A stretch of DNA of 9,629 nucleotides, taken from NCBI GenBank assembly GCA_964407285.1, contig CAYOVG010000282.1:1-9629 (forward strand), in the 5' to 3' direction. The position numbers were made by a program, and so were the translations under genes. Positions 1 through 7,423 of this stretch are shown one piece after another. How positions within the stretch are numbered: position 1 is the stretch's first letter; each line of letters opens with the position of its first letter. A model generated the notes under the pieces. The model ran no database searches and was not told where the DNA came from. It saw only the letters and a list, made by a program, of their open reading frames with translations. This DNA comes from CAYOVG01 sp964407285. GTDB lineage: Bacteria; Desulfobacterota; Syntrophobacteria; Syntrophobacterales; Syntrophobacteraceae.

Positions 1-124
1 GTTGCGAGTTTGGGCTCCCGTAAGTCATAAGTATATGTATAATGTTCATGGGTCCCGCCCTGGAATAAAATCTACGGATTTGATCAAAAAGTTCTTGACA
101 CGGCATGGCGGCCCGTGCGATTTT
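1..124. other. left-edge non-coding stretch
   Basis: I see no supportable gene here. The stretch is more AT-rich than the rest and contains TATAAT at 38-43, but no partner -35 element lies at the right distance. On the minus strand, downstream of the HDOD-GAF gene, a 5-bp stem (CACGG 99-103 with CCGTG 113-117) is followed after about 8 nt by five T (86-90). This could be a weak terminator for the leftward operon, but the stem is short and the T-run is far from it. Confidence 0.4.
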
Positions 125-221
125 CCGCAACCCGCAACCCGCAACCCGCAACCCGCAACCCGCAACCCGCAACCCGCAACCCGCAACCCGCTACCCGCTA
201 CCCGCAACCCGCAACCCGCTA
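125..221. repeat. tandem heptanucleotide array, CCCGCAA/CCCGCTA, 13 full units
   Basis: A partial unit (125-130) is followed by 13 contiguous 7-bp units from 131 to 221. Ten units read CCCGCAA. Three (starting at 187, 194 and 215) read CCCGCTA. There are no spacers and no other mismatches, so this is a simple microsatellite-like array and not a CRISPR. On the minus strand the units read TTGCGGG or TAGCGGG, giving a GGG run every 7 nt. The right-most unit provides the TAG stop codon (219-221) of the leftward HDOD-GAF gene, so the rest of the array would be the start of that gene's 3' untranslated region. A second in-frame TAG follows 21 nt later at 198-200. Arrays of this type can change copy number by replication slippage. 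Confidence 0.95.
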
Positions 222-1667
222 CGTACCCGCTCCGGAAATTGCGGAAAGGCATAGGTTCGCCTGCTGGCCGAGGAACCTGAAACTGGTGAAACTCTCCTCG
301 TTCAGTTCCCGGCCGCTGGGTTGACGGTCGGCGTAGATGACGCCCAAAGGCACGCCCTTGAGCACCACGGGCATGATGAAGAAGGCTGGAGAACTGGTGA
401 ACTGCTTGACCTCCGGTGTGAGCAGTCGGGAATGTTCGGATGCCGGACTGCCGGTTACCCAGACGGGTTGCTGCGCATCGAGAACGTGGCTGAATATGCT
501 GGGAGTTTCAGTCTTTACGAGGAAGCTGAATCGTTGAACCGTACTTTCCTGCGCCCACCCCAGACCGTATCTGCCCATCAGCACGCGACGGTCGGGCGTA
601 AGGATGGCGAACAGCACGCGATCCATTCCGATACCTCGAAAAATGCCCTCCATGAGAACCGAAAACAAGAGATTGATATCGAGTTGCCTGTCGAGCATCA
701 TCGAGGACAACTCGTGCAGTATCTTGAGTTGCAGCACCCGGTCCGGTTGCGGAAACTCCGAGATTTCGGGCAGCACTTCCGGCTCGATGTCCGTACCCTC
801 CCCCGGGATGGGTATGAGCCTGCTGGACAGTCCCATACCATAATGCCGTGCGATCTGGGCGGCATCCCTGGCGCTCGCATGCATCACTTCGGTGACCTGC
901 TCGACGGGTAGTTTCAATAACTCCGAAGCCTTCTGTGCAATCAGCTTGACTTTTGCGTTTTCCCAGCCCCCCTGTTCCGTAATGACCGCCACGGTCTGCC
1001 CCAGTACGATCGAATTCACGCGGGGGTCCAGACTCGCACCCGGCTCGAGGGATGTTTCCAGCAGTTTACTCAGGTTCCACTCCTTGCTGAGCGCCTTCGT
1101 AAGTTGGTGAAGGCGAAATCCCAGCACTCTCTGCTCCGCTTCCCCCTGAGACAGCCCCTGCTTTTTCATGGCCGTTTCCACCTTCATGGCCTGTTCTCCG
1201 GCAAAACACCAGAAAGCGACATGCCCCAGCCGATACAGGAGCGCGGCAATGAAAACTTCCTCCGGGGCCCTGTCTTTCTTGATGTTGGCGAACCTCTTGG
1301 CCTGCACGGCGGCATGGAAGGACCTCGCCATTTCTTTTGCAACACGGTCCTTGTGAGCGCCCTTCAGGAGACTCTCAACCAGGGCAAAGGAGATGCACAT
1401 GCTGTAAATGGTGTCGAAACCGAGTTTCATCACTGCGCGACTGACGGTGTTTATGCTGCTTCGGACCGGATTGTAGTAGACACTGTTCCCGAGCCTCAAT
1501 ATACGGGAGGTGAGCAGGGCATCCTGGAGAATGCCACGAGCAAGGTCTGCAAAGGAGCTGTCCTCATTCGAGGCGATGCTTGTAATAAGCTGGGCCGTAC
1601 GGGCAAAAATCGGCATCTCCTCTTTACTCATGCGCTTAATCCAGGAATCCAGATTGTGTTGCTGCAA
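219..1667 (-). CDS. HDOD domain protein with C-terminal GAF domain, signal transduction
   Basis: This 482-residue cytoplasmic protein has an N-terminal HDOD domain (about residues 13-228), a linker, and a C-terminal GAF-like sensor domain (about 312-478, ending in VIYADR and a helix LGQQANLCLSAI). HDOD domains are catalytically dead relatives of HD phosphohydrolases and act as regulatory or protein-binding modules. Here the usual HD pair is replaced by YR (ALLYRLGHVAF), so no hydrolase activity is expected. The frame is open up to an ATG at 1853, but I chose the TTG at 1667: GGGAG lies 6 nt upstream (complement of 1674-1678), and family-like sequence (LDSWIKRMSKEEMP) begins immediately. The 62 extra residues of the longer form look unconserved. 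An ATG at 1634 has no ribosome site. The gene follows the kinase-GGDEF gene on the same strand and may be co-transcribed or use its own promoter near 1794-1822. Its target is unknown. Confidence 0.85.
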   Translation of the reverse strand: MQQHNLDSWIKRMSKEEMPIFARTAQLITSIASNEDSSFADLARGILQDALLTSRILRLGNSVYYNPVRSSINTVSRAVMKLGFDTIYSMCISFALVESLLKGAHKDRVAKEMARSFHAAVQAKRFANIKKDRAPEEVFIAALLYRLGHVAFWCFAGEQAMKVETAMKKQGLSQGEAEQRVLGFRLHQLTKALSKEWNLSKLLETSLEPGASLDPRVNSIVLGQTVAVITEQGGWENAKVKLIAQKASELLKLPVEQVTEVMHASARDAAQIARHYGMGLSSRLIPIPGEGTDIEPEVLPEISEFPQPDRVLQLKILHELSSMMLDRQLDINLLFSVLMEGIFRGIGMDRVLFAILTPDRRVLMGRYGLGWAQESTVQRFSFLVKTETPSIFSHVLDAQQPVWVTGSPASEHSRLLTPEVKQFTSSPAFFIMPVVLKGVPLGVIYADRQPSGRELNEESFTSFRFLGQQANLCLSAISGAGT

Positions 1668-1895
1668 TGTGATCTCCCAGGCCCTGCCGGGTAACGTCTG
1701 AACGCGCCAGCCGACCGCATACAAATCGATTGGTTTGGAACTCCCTCTGAATCGGGGAGAAATCTGTATGGACAACAACGGATTAGTATAAAAGGAATAA
1801 TCGCAACGGGCAGATTTGTCAATTCTGATTATGCAAATCGAAGGCTGGATCATAACACAAAAGCGGCCGATTCATGACCCGACCGCTCCGGCGAA
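1668..1895 (-). other. gap between kinase-GGDEF gene and HDOD-GAF gene, with possible promoter
   Basis: If the HDOD-GAF protein starts at TTG 1667, this 228-bp stretch is its leader. It holds a candidate promoter (see 1794-1822) and the right part of an inverted repeat that straddles the upstream stop codon. The reading frame stays open through most of it (ATG at 1853), so a 544-residue form of the HDOD protein cannot be excluded. No other gene is apparent. Confidence 0.5.
1794..1822 (-). promoter_or_regulatory. candidate sigma70 promoter for the HDOD-GAF gene
   Basis: On the minus strand a perfect -35 box TTGACA (complement of 1817-1822) is followed after 17 nt by TATTCC (complement of 1794-1799), a modest -10. 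A second -10-like hexamer, TATACT, lies just downstream (complement of 1785-1790) but is 26 nt from the TTGACA. Transcription from here would start near 1787, upstream of the preferred TTG start at 1667 and downstream of the alternative ATG at 1853. This supports the shorter protein. Confidence 0.35.
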
Positions 1896-1907
1896 TCATC
1901 GGTCGGG
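1878..1907 (-). other. 8-bp inverted repeat enclosing the stop codon of the kinase-GGDEF gene
   Basis: CCCGACCG (1878-1885) and CGGTCGGG (1900-1907) are perfect reverse complements separated by 14 nt. The TGA stop (complement of 1896-1898) falls in the loop. On the transcript the hairpin is followed by CGGCCGC and then TTTT about 14 nt further on. This is not a classical terminator spacing, so attenuation, transcript stabilisation or partial termination are all possible. Confidence 0.45.
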
Positions 1908-4900
1908 GTGAGGACTTACGATAATGCGGTCGCGCCCGAGGGCTTTCGCGCCGTAGAGGGCCTCATCCGCCAGGACGATAAGAGTTCCGGGAGCCGCGCT
2001 CCTCTTCGGAATCATCGATGCGATTCCCATGCTGAGCGTTACATGACCGGCAACGGACGAGGCGCGATGGGGAATGGCGAGAGCGTGAATCTTACTCCGG
2101 AGGGATTCAGCCACATGGAGCGCGCCTTCGGCATCGGTGTCGGGCAGGATTACCGCGAACTCCTCGCCGCCGTACCGGGCCGCCAGGTCCCCCGGGCGTC
2201 GAGTCGATGTGTTGATGGCGGCGGCAACGGAGCACAGGCACTCGTCGCCGGCCTTGTGGCCGTAGGTGTCGTTGAAGAGCTTGAAGAAATCCACATCGCA
2301 TATAATCAAGGAGATCGAAGAGCCCTCACGGCGCGACCGGGCCCATTCCTGCTCCAGGTACTCGTCAAACCTCCGGCGATTGGCTATCTGGGTCAGGCCG
2401 TCCAGGCAGGCCAGCCGCTCCAGTTCCATCATCGCTATCTCCAGCGAAGCGGTCCGCTCGGACACCTTCTCTTCCAGGGTGTGGGAATACTCCTCCATGC
2501 GTTCGTAGAGCTTTGCGTTCTCGATCGAAATGGCGGCCTGGGCGCACAGCAACTCGAGAGTCTTGATGCAGCCGCCCTCCGTGAAGGCGTCGGTCGTGAG
2601 GTTGTTCTCCATGTAGAGCACTCCCACGATGGAGCCCTGCCGCACCAGGGGAAGACAAAGGATGGAGCCGGACGATGCTTCAGCGAGATAAGGGTCTCCT
2701 GCAAACCGGCTGTCCCCGCGGGCGTCGTTGAGGATCACGCTCTCTCCGGTTCGGGCGGCATAACGAATGACGGATGCGGGGAAGTCCCGACCGTTTTCCA
2801 CCGGTATCGACTGCAACACCACGGCATCCTCGCTTCCGACCCGGCCCTCCGCCTCCACGAACAACCCGTCCGCGGACCTGATGGTCAGGAGCCCTCTCTG
2901 CGCCCCGGCATTCTCGACGGCAATCCTGATGAGACTGCCCAGAAGCTTCGGCAGAGCGATCTCCCCGGATATGGCCCGCGTGGCTTTCAGGATCGACGCG
3001 AGATCCATCTCATGCTTATCCGTCGTGGATGTCGCGCTCGCGGTCGGGAACTCACTCCCCTTTGAAGGAGCGGTTTCCGAATCCGGCAGACGCGGGCCTC
3101 TACCGGCAAACAGCCGGTCGTACGACCGATCGAGACTTTCGACCTTGGCCGCGGCCCCCCATCTTTTGTATAGATAGCGGGCCTCTTTGATGTACGCCTT
3201 GGCAACCGTCTTCCTGTCCCTGTCCAGGTAGAATACGGCCGCGCGCTCGTTGGCTATCGCCTGCTCCCGGATGTAGCCTTCCTTGCCGGCAAGTTCGATC
3301 GCCCGGTCGAACAGCCGCTCCGCATCGTCGTGTCGTCCGCGCACCCGCGCCAGTTCCGCTTCCACAAGGCAGAACTTGTGCGAATAATTGGCCGGGGCCC
3401 AGTCGGACCATTTCTTCAGACGCTTCCGGTTTGCCGCCACCCGCTTCCGGATCGCCCTTCGTTCGGCTTTTGTGGATTCCGGAAAAACCGCGAGCAGAGC
3501 GAGCGAATCGTAGAAGAAGTAAAATCCGTAGCTCAGCCTGCACAGTTGAGAATCGATGATCTCCCGGGCCTTCAGCGAGCTTTCGACGGCTTGAGGATAG
3601 CGCTCGAACAGGTAATTCAAAATCAGCTTGTTCAGGTGAATATCGAAAAGGACATACGTGTCCTTCATGCCTTCGAGGACCGGCACAATGTCCTCTTCAT
3701 TGCACGCCGGCCCTGCAATGGAGACGGGGTCGGCGGACTGTCCCATGAGATTCATCAGCACCTGCCTGTACAGCGCTACGGTATGAACCGCCCACACATG
3801 TTTCGAGCGAGTCATGACGCCCTCGTACAGGAACCATTCCCGCGAGAGCCCTTCGAGTTCCCAACCGATCAGATACATATGGATCAGCCGGTTGCCGGCC
3901 CCGTAGAATGCATATTCCAGGTTCCCGCACTCGAGGCCCTTATGGTAGACCTGCAACAGGGGGGCGAGCGTATCCACCGCGTGCGTTTTCCAGTGCCGGA
4001 TGAGAAGGTTGAAAACACACTCACAGTAAATCCATGACGCCGGGTCGCCGAATCTGTCCATGAGACGTTTCCCGGCGCGGGCGAAGCGGAACGCCTCCTC
4101 GTGGTCCTCGTTGACCCCGAGCAGTATCATGGCGTAACACAGGCAATCCGAGGCGAATGAACCGCAGACGCCATGCTTCACAAAAAAGGAGGTCTTCTTG
4201 ATTACCAGGAACGCAAACAACGCGGGAGAGGTGATGTAGGCAGACGGACCGATTTTGTCCGCGATGCGCACTATTGCAAGCTCCCGCGGATCGACCATCT
4301 CCGGAAGGTCCGCCAGGTCTTCGATCCCCACCTTTCCCAGGGCCAGCTTCAGCTTCAGCCATTCCCAAAAGATCCGGCTTTTCCGGGGCTCCCGAGGCAA
4401 GGAAAAGCCGAGTTCCTTCAGGACCGGAAGAGCAAAATCCAGGGTTTCCGTAAGTTTGTTCTGCAAAACACTATAGGCCAGGATTTTGACTTCGTAGGCG
4501 TCAATTTTATCCAGGAGCGTTGCGGCGCGGTGGAGAACGGTCTCCACGAGCCATTCCATCTCCAGGTAGTCACTGCACGCACCGGCGGCTTCAGCTCCCC
4601 CGGTGTACAAATCAAGACTCAGTCGATACTCATCTTCCCAGCACCTGTCGCCCAGCAGGGATATCCCCGCCTTGAAATACTGGAGGGCGGACTCAAAGGC
4701 CGTCGCAGCACGCGCCTTGCGACCCGCCATCAGGTTGAGCCGGGTCAATTCGAGCCTCTCCGGCGAGGATTCGATCAGTTCCGTCCCAAGGTTCAGATGA
4801 GTCGCGATTTCGAAAAGCCTGTCCTCCCGTTCGGAAGGTCCGAAGAAACGAAGCAGCAAGCGGCCCGCCTCCAGGTGCGCCGCCTTTCGCTCATCTCCGG

Positions 4901-7043
4901 GTATGAGCGAATACGCCGCCTGCTGAACCCTGTCGTGAGCGAACCGGTAATTGGAGGATGCGGCGAGGGCGCAGTCACACAGCCCATCCATGTCCAATAC
5001 CCGGTCCGCCATCCGGCGCTCCTTTCCGACCGGAAAAACCAGGCCCGCTGCGATAAACTCCCTCAGGCAGGCCGAGACTTCTGGCTCCGGCTGCTTCGAT
5101 AGGACTACGAGAGTCTTCAGATCAAAACTGTTTCCGATGCAGGCCGCCGCCTTCAAAACTTCCCGAGCTTCCGCCGTGAGTCCATGCATCCTGCCGGGAA
5201 GCAGTTCGGCAATCCCGCCCGGAGGATTGAGTTCCTCGATCCCTTCGTAATCCCACTTCCATCTCCGTCGTTCATGATCGAACGCGAGCAAACCGTTCCG
5301 GTGGATGGACTCGAGGAACTCGGAGATAATGAGGGGATTCCCTCCGGTTTTGGCGTAAACCAATTCGGAGAGAGGCAAAGTCTCATCGAGGGGGCGGCTG
5401 AGCGTTTCCGTTACGAGGACATGAACATCCCGCAATTCCAGGGGGGAGAGCACGATGGAGGTGACGGCGGCCCGCGCATCCCGGACCGTCTCGAGCATCA
5501 GCGACAATGGATGGTCCGGGCCCGTCTCGTTTTCCCTGTACGCGCCGATGATGAGAAGGCTTTGGATGGGAGTCCCGGTGAGCAGATACTCCAGAAGTCT
5601 CAGGGATGGACCGTCAGCCCACTGCAGATCGTCCAGAAATACCACCAGCGGGTGCTCCGGCCGGGCAAACACGCTCACGAACTTGTGAAATGTCAGGTGA
5701 AACCTGTTTTGGGCGTCCACGGAATCGACGGCGGACGGTACGGGTTGCGGTCCCGTGATGAGTTCGAGTTCGGGGAGTACCTGAATGAGAACACCGGCAT
5801 TCATTCCGAGGGTATCGAGGAGGTCCTGCCGCCGGCGGTGGAACTCGGCCTCCCCTTCGGCCAGCAGGGTGTGAATCAGCCGGCGAAAAGCCCCGAGAAC
5901 GGCGCCATAGGGAATGCCGTGCCGCAGTTGATCGAATTTTCCCGAAATGAAAGCGCCGCGCATACGTGTAAGGGGTTCGTAAATCTCGCGAACGAGCGAG
6001 GTCTTGCCGACACCCGAATAGCCCGAGACCAGCAGGAGTTCGTTTCCGGCGGCAGGGGCGGAGCCCGACACAATCCGCTCGAAAACGGAATGCAGAGTCT
6101 GGACTTCCCGTTCTCTGCCGTAGAGCTTTTGAGGAATTTCAAACCGTTCCGAAAAATCCTGCATTCCCGGAGAAAACGGCTCCACTCGGCCGTTGCTCCT
6201 GACCTGCTCCAGGCACAGCTTCAGGTCGGCCGCAATCCCGCTCGCGCTCTGGTAGCGCTCCGCGGGATTTTTCGCGAGAAGCCTCAAGACCAGCATCGAA
6301 ACCATCTTCGGAACACGGGGATCGATCCGGTGCGGCGGCTCCGGTTCGAGGGCGATATGACAATGGAGCATCTCCAGGGGATCGCGGGAGTTGAAGGGCG
6401 GACGCCCGGTGATAAGCTCGAAGAGCGTTGCTCCGAGTGAATAGAAATCGGAGCGGTAGTCGAGAACATGATTCATCCGGCCCGTCTGCTCCGGTGAGAT
6501 GTAGGCCAGGGTCCCCTCGATGGCGTTCGGCGTTTCGAAGACGGGGTCTTCCCGTGAGAATCTTGTAGCTATTCCGAAATCGATAAGCTTGAGCTGTTCC
6601 GTGTCGGGGTTCCAAATCAGGTTCGAAGGATTCACGTCCTTGTGGATGATCCCCGCCGCATGGGTTCGGCGCAGGATATCCGCGGCCCGCCCGCCTACGT
6701 TCAAAGCCTCCGCCAGGGTGAGCCGTTTCCCTGCGGTCACTTTCTGCAACGATTCCCCGCCGAAATCCTCCATGACAAGGGCGAGAGTGTTCTCGATCCT
6801 TTCCATCCCGAGAGCGTGAACAACCCCGTCGAGTTCATGGCAATGCGTCATCTCGTATTCCCGCCGGTATCGATTAAGCTCTTCCGGGGTGGGATGGTCG
6901 GCTTTCAGCACTTTGAGGATGACCGGCCGTTCCCGTTCCTCTTGCCCCTCGCGCGGGCCGCCATTCCTCCGCGCGCGATACACCACGGAGGAAGCGCTCT
7001 CGTAAATCTTGGAAGTAATCGTGTAGCCGGGCAGATCGATCAT
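1896..7043 (-). CDS. Ser/Thr kinase / AAA ATPase / GAF / GGDEF fusion, predicted diguanylate cyclase
   Basis: This 1715-residue soluble signalling protein probably makes cyclic di-GMP under kinase, ATPase and GAF control. Residues about 7-280 form a Ser/Thr kinase: Lys44 (VILKVL), Glu63, HKDVNPSN (catalytic Asp136, Asn141), DFG at 155-157 and SPE at 183-185. The glycine-rich loop is degenerate. Residues about 305-620 form an AAA-type ATPase with Walker A GYSGVGKTS (341-349) and Walker B LVVFLDDLQWAD (466-477). A long helical, TPR-like region follows, including FAHDRVQQAAYSLIP (701-715). A Ser/Thr-rich linker precedes a GAF domain (about 1347-1516), a short coiled signalling helix (1517-1541) and a GGDEF domain (about 1542-1712). 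The latter has DVDFFKLFND, GGEEF at 1625-1629 and an RxxD inhibitory site (RPGD, 1616-1619) exactly five residues upstream. Kinase-ATPase-GAF proteins of this family usually end in a histidine kinase; here a cyclase takes that place. The ATG start matches the family N-terminus (MIDLPGYTI) and has AAGG 9 nt upstream. Physiological signal and kinase substrate are unknown. Confidence 0.93.
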   Translation of the reverse strand: MIDLPGYTITSKIYESASSVVYRARRNGGPREGQEERERPVILKVLKADHPTPEELNRYRREYEMTHCHELDGVVHALGMERIENTLALVMEDFGGESLQKVTAGKRLTLAEALNVGGRAADILRRTHAAGIIHKDVNPSNLIWNPDTEQLKLIDFGIATRFSREDPVFETPNAIEGTLAYISPEQTGRMNHVLDYRSDFYSLGATLFELITGRPPFNSRDPLEMLHCHIALEPEPPHRIDPRVPKMVSMLVLRLLAKNPAERYQSASGIAADLKLCLEQVRSNGRVEPFSPGMQDFSERFEIPQKLYGREREVQTLHSVFERIVSGSAPAAGNELLLVSGYSGVGKTSLVREIYEPLTRMRGAFISGKFDQLRHGIPYGAVLGAFRRLIHTLLAEGEAEFHRRRQDLLDTLGMNAGVLIQVLPELELITGPQPVPSAVDSVDAQNRFHLTFHKFVSVFARPEHPLVVFLDDLQWADGPSLRLLEYLLTGTPIQSLLIIGAYRENETGPDHPLSLMLETVRDARAAVTSIVLSPLELRDVHVLVTETLSRPLDETLPLSELVYAKTGGNPLIISEFLESIHRNGLLAFDHERRRWKWDYEGIEELNPPGGIAELLPGRMHGLTAEAREVLKAAACIGNSFDLKTLVVLSKQPEPEVSACLREFIAAGLVFPVGKERRMADRVLDMDGLCDCALAASSNYRFAHDRVQQAAYSLIPGDERKAAHLEAGRLLLRFFGPSEREDRLFEIATHLNLGTELIESSPERLELTRLNLMAGRKARAATAFESALQYFKAGISLLGDRCWEDEYRLSLDLYTGGAEAAGACSDYLEMEWLVETVLHRAATLLDKIDAYEVKILAYSVLQNKLTETLDFALPVLKELGFSLPREPRKSRIFWEWLKLKLALGKVGIEDLADLPEMVDPRELAIVRIADKIGPSAYITSPALFAFLVIKKTSFFVKHGVCGSFASDCLCYAMILLGVNEDHEEAFRFARAGKRLMDRFGDPASWIYCECVFNLLIRHWKTHAVDTLAPLLQVYHKGLECGNLEYAFYGAGNRLIHMYLIGWELEGLSREWFLYEGVMTRSKHVWAVHTVALYRQVLMNLMGQSADPVSIAGPACNEEDIVPVLEGMKDTYVLFDIHLNKLILNYLFERYPQAVESSLKAREIIDSQLCRLSYGFYFFYDSLALLAVFPESTKAERRAIRKRVAANRKRLKKWSDWAPANYSHKFCLVEAELARVRGRHDDAERLFDRAIELAGKEGYIREQAIANERAAVFYLDRDRKTVAKAYIKEARYLYKRWGAAAKVESLDRSYDRLFAGRGPRLPDSETAPSKGSEFPTASATSTTDKHEMDLASILKATRAISGEIALPKLLGSLIRIAVENAGAQRGLLTIRSADGLFVEAEGRVGSEDAVVLQSIPVENGRDFPASVIRYAARTGESVILNDARGDSRFAGDPYLAEASSGSILCLPLVRQGSIVGVLYMENNLTTDAFTEGGCIKTLELLCAQAAISIENAKLYERMEEYSHTLEEKVSERTASLEIAMMELERLACLDGLTQIANRRRFDEYLEQEWARSRREGSSISLIICDVDFFKLFNDTYGHKAGDECLCSVAAAINTSTRRPGDLAARYGGEEFAVILPDTDAEGALHVAESLRSKIHALAIPHRASSVAGHVTLSMGIASMIPKRSAAPGTLIVLADEALYGAKALGRDRIIVSPHPDR

Positions 7044-7102
7044 GACTCACGACCTTATCGGGGTTTTGCGGAATGCGGACAGGTTCCGGCATAGCGCCGC
7101 AT

Positions 7103-7123
7103 GTCAAGCAAGACGTCAAGCAA
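7103..7123. repeat. 9-bp direct repeat upstream of the kinase-GGDEF gene, possible operator
   Basis: GTCAAGCAA occurs at 7103-7111 and again at 7115-7123, a 12-bp period. On the minus strand this reads TTGCTTGAC twice, so each copy contains a TTGAC similar to a -35 box. It lies 60-80 bp upstream of the kinase-GGDEF start. It may be an activator or repressor site; no matching -10 box is clear. Confidence 0.4.
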
Positions 7124-7311
7124 TACAAGCACATAGCGCAACCGCACTCGGAACCGGCGAAAACAAGAACCGGCAGCAATAATCGCCGTGCGATTGCTTA
7201 TCCCTTTTTCGCTTCATTTGCAAGAACTCTGTTGCGGAGTGACCTTATGCGCGCCACGTACGCGAGTAAGCAAATCGAGGCAGGTAATTTTCCTCCCCTA
7301 TCCCCTCCTCC

Positions 7312-7340
7312 TTGCCGCCCGGGGTATGCCGGAGTATGAT
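7312..7340 (+). promoter_or_regulatory. candidate sigma70 promoter for the amidase gene
   Basis: TTGCCG (7312-7317) and TATGAT (7335-7340) are separated by exactly 17 bp; each matches the sigma70 consensus at four or five of six positions. Transcription would begin near 7347, giving an untranslated leader of about 77 nt before the ATG at 7424. Confidence 0.5.
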
Positions 7341-7423
7341 AGAGACCGCATTACATTCATCTCCACATCCCGGCGCAAGTTCGGAAACTGCCTGAAGATA
7401 CCGCTTGAAGGATTGAAATACGA

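Larger units (their letters stand above)
7044..7423. other. divergent intergenic region between the kinase-GGDEF and amidase genes
   Basis: These 380 bp contain no convincing gene; the short frames crossing it have no recognisable protein character. It holds the amidase promoter candidate (7312-7340) and ribosome site (7407-7412). On the left side it holds the kinase ribosome site (AAGG, complement of 7053-7056) and a 9-bp direct repeat (7103-7123). I could not find a good -35/-10 pair for the kinase gene, which may use an activator or another sigma factor. Confidence 0.6.

Noticed and set aside
2..43. Promoter around TATAAT at 38-43 on the + strand
   Set aside because: The position 17 bp upstream reads CTCCCG, which is not a -35 box, and no rightward gene follows.
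125..221. CRISPR array
   Set aside because: Units are only 7 bp and contiguous, with no spacers.
46..252. Minus-strand frame through the heptamer array encoding RVAGCGL-type repeats
   Set aside because: The periodic peptide is simply three 7-bp units read as seven codons; no ribosome site or conserved flank supports translation.
321..911. Open frames on the + strand opposite the HDOD-GAF gene (also 1104-1694)
   Set aside because: They are antisense shadows of a gene with clear HDOD and GAF features.
1908..3065. Long open frame on the + strand (385 codons)
   Set aside because: It lies wholly antisense to the GGDEF/GAF end of the large gene, whose motifs are unmistakable. The antisense protein has no recognisable domain and is a by-product of GC-rich codon use.
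5184..6440. Long open frame on the + strand (418 codons), and similar frames at 4173-5102 and 3330-4037
   Set aside because: All are antisense to the same kinase-ATPase gene and show low-complexity Arg/Gly/Pro-rich products without motifs.
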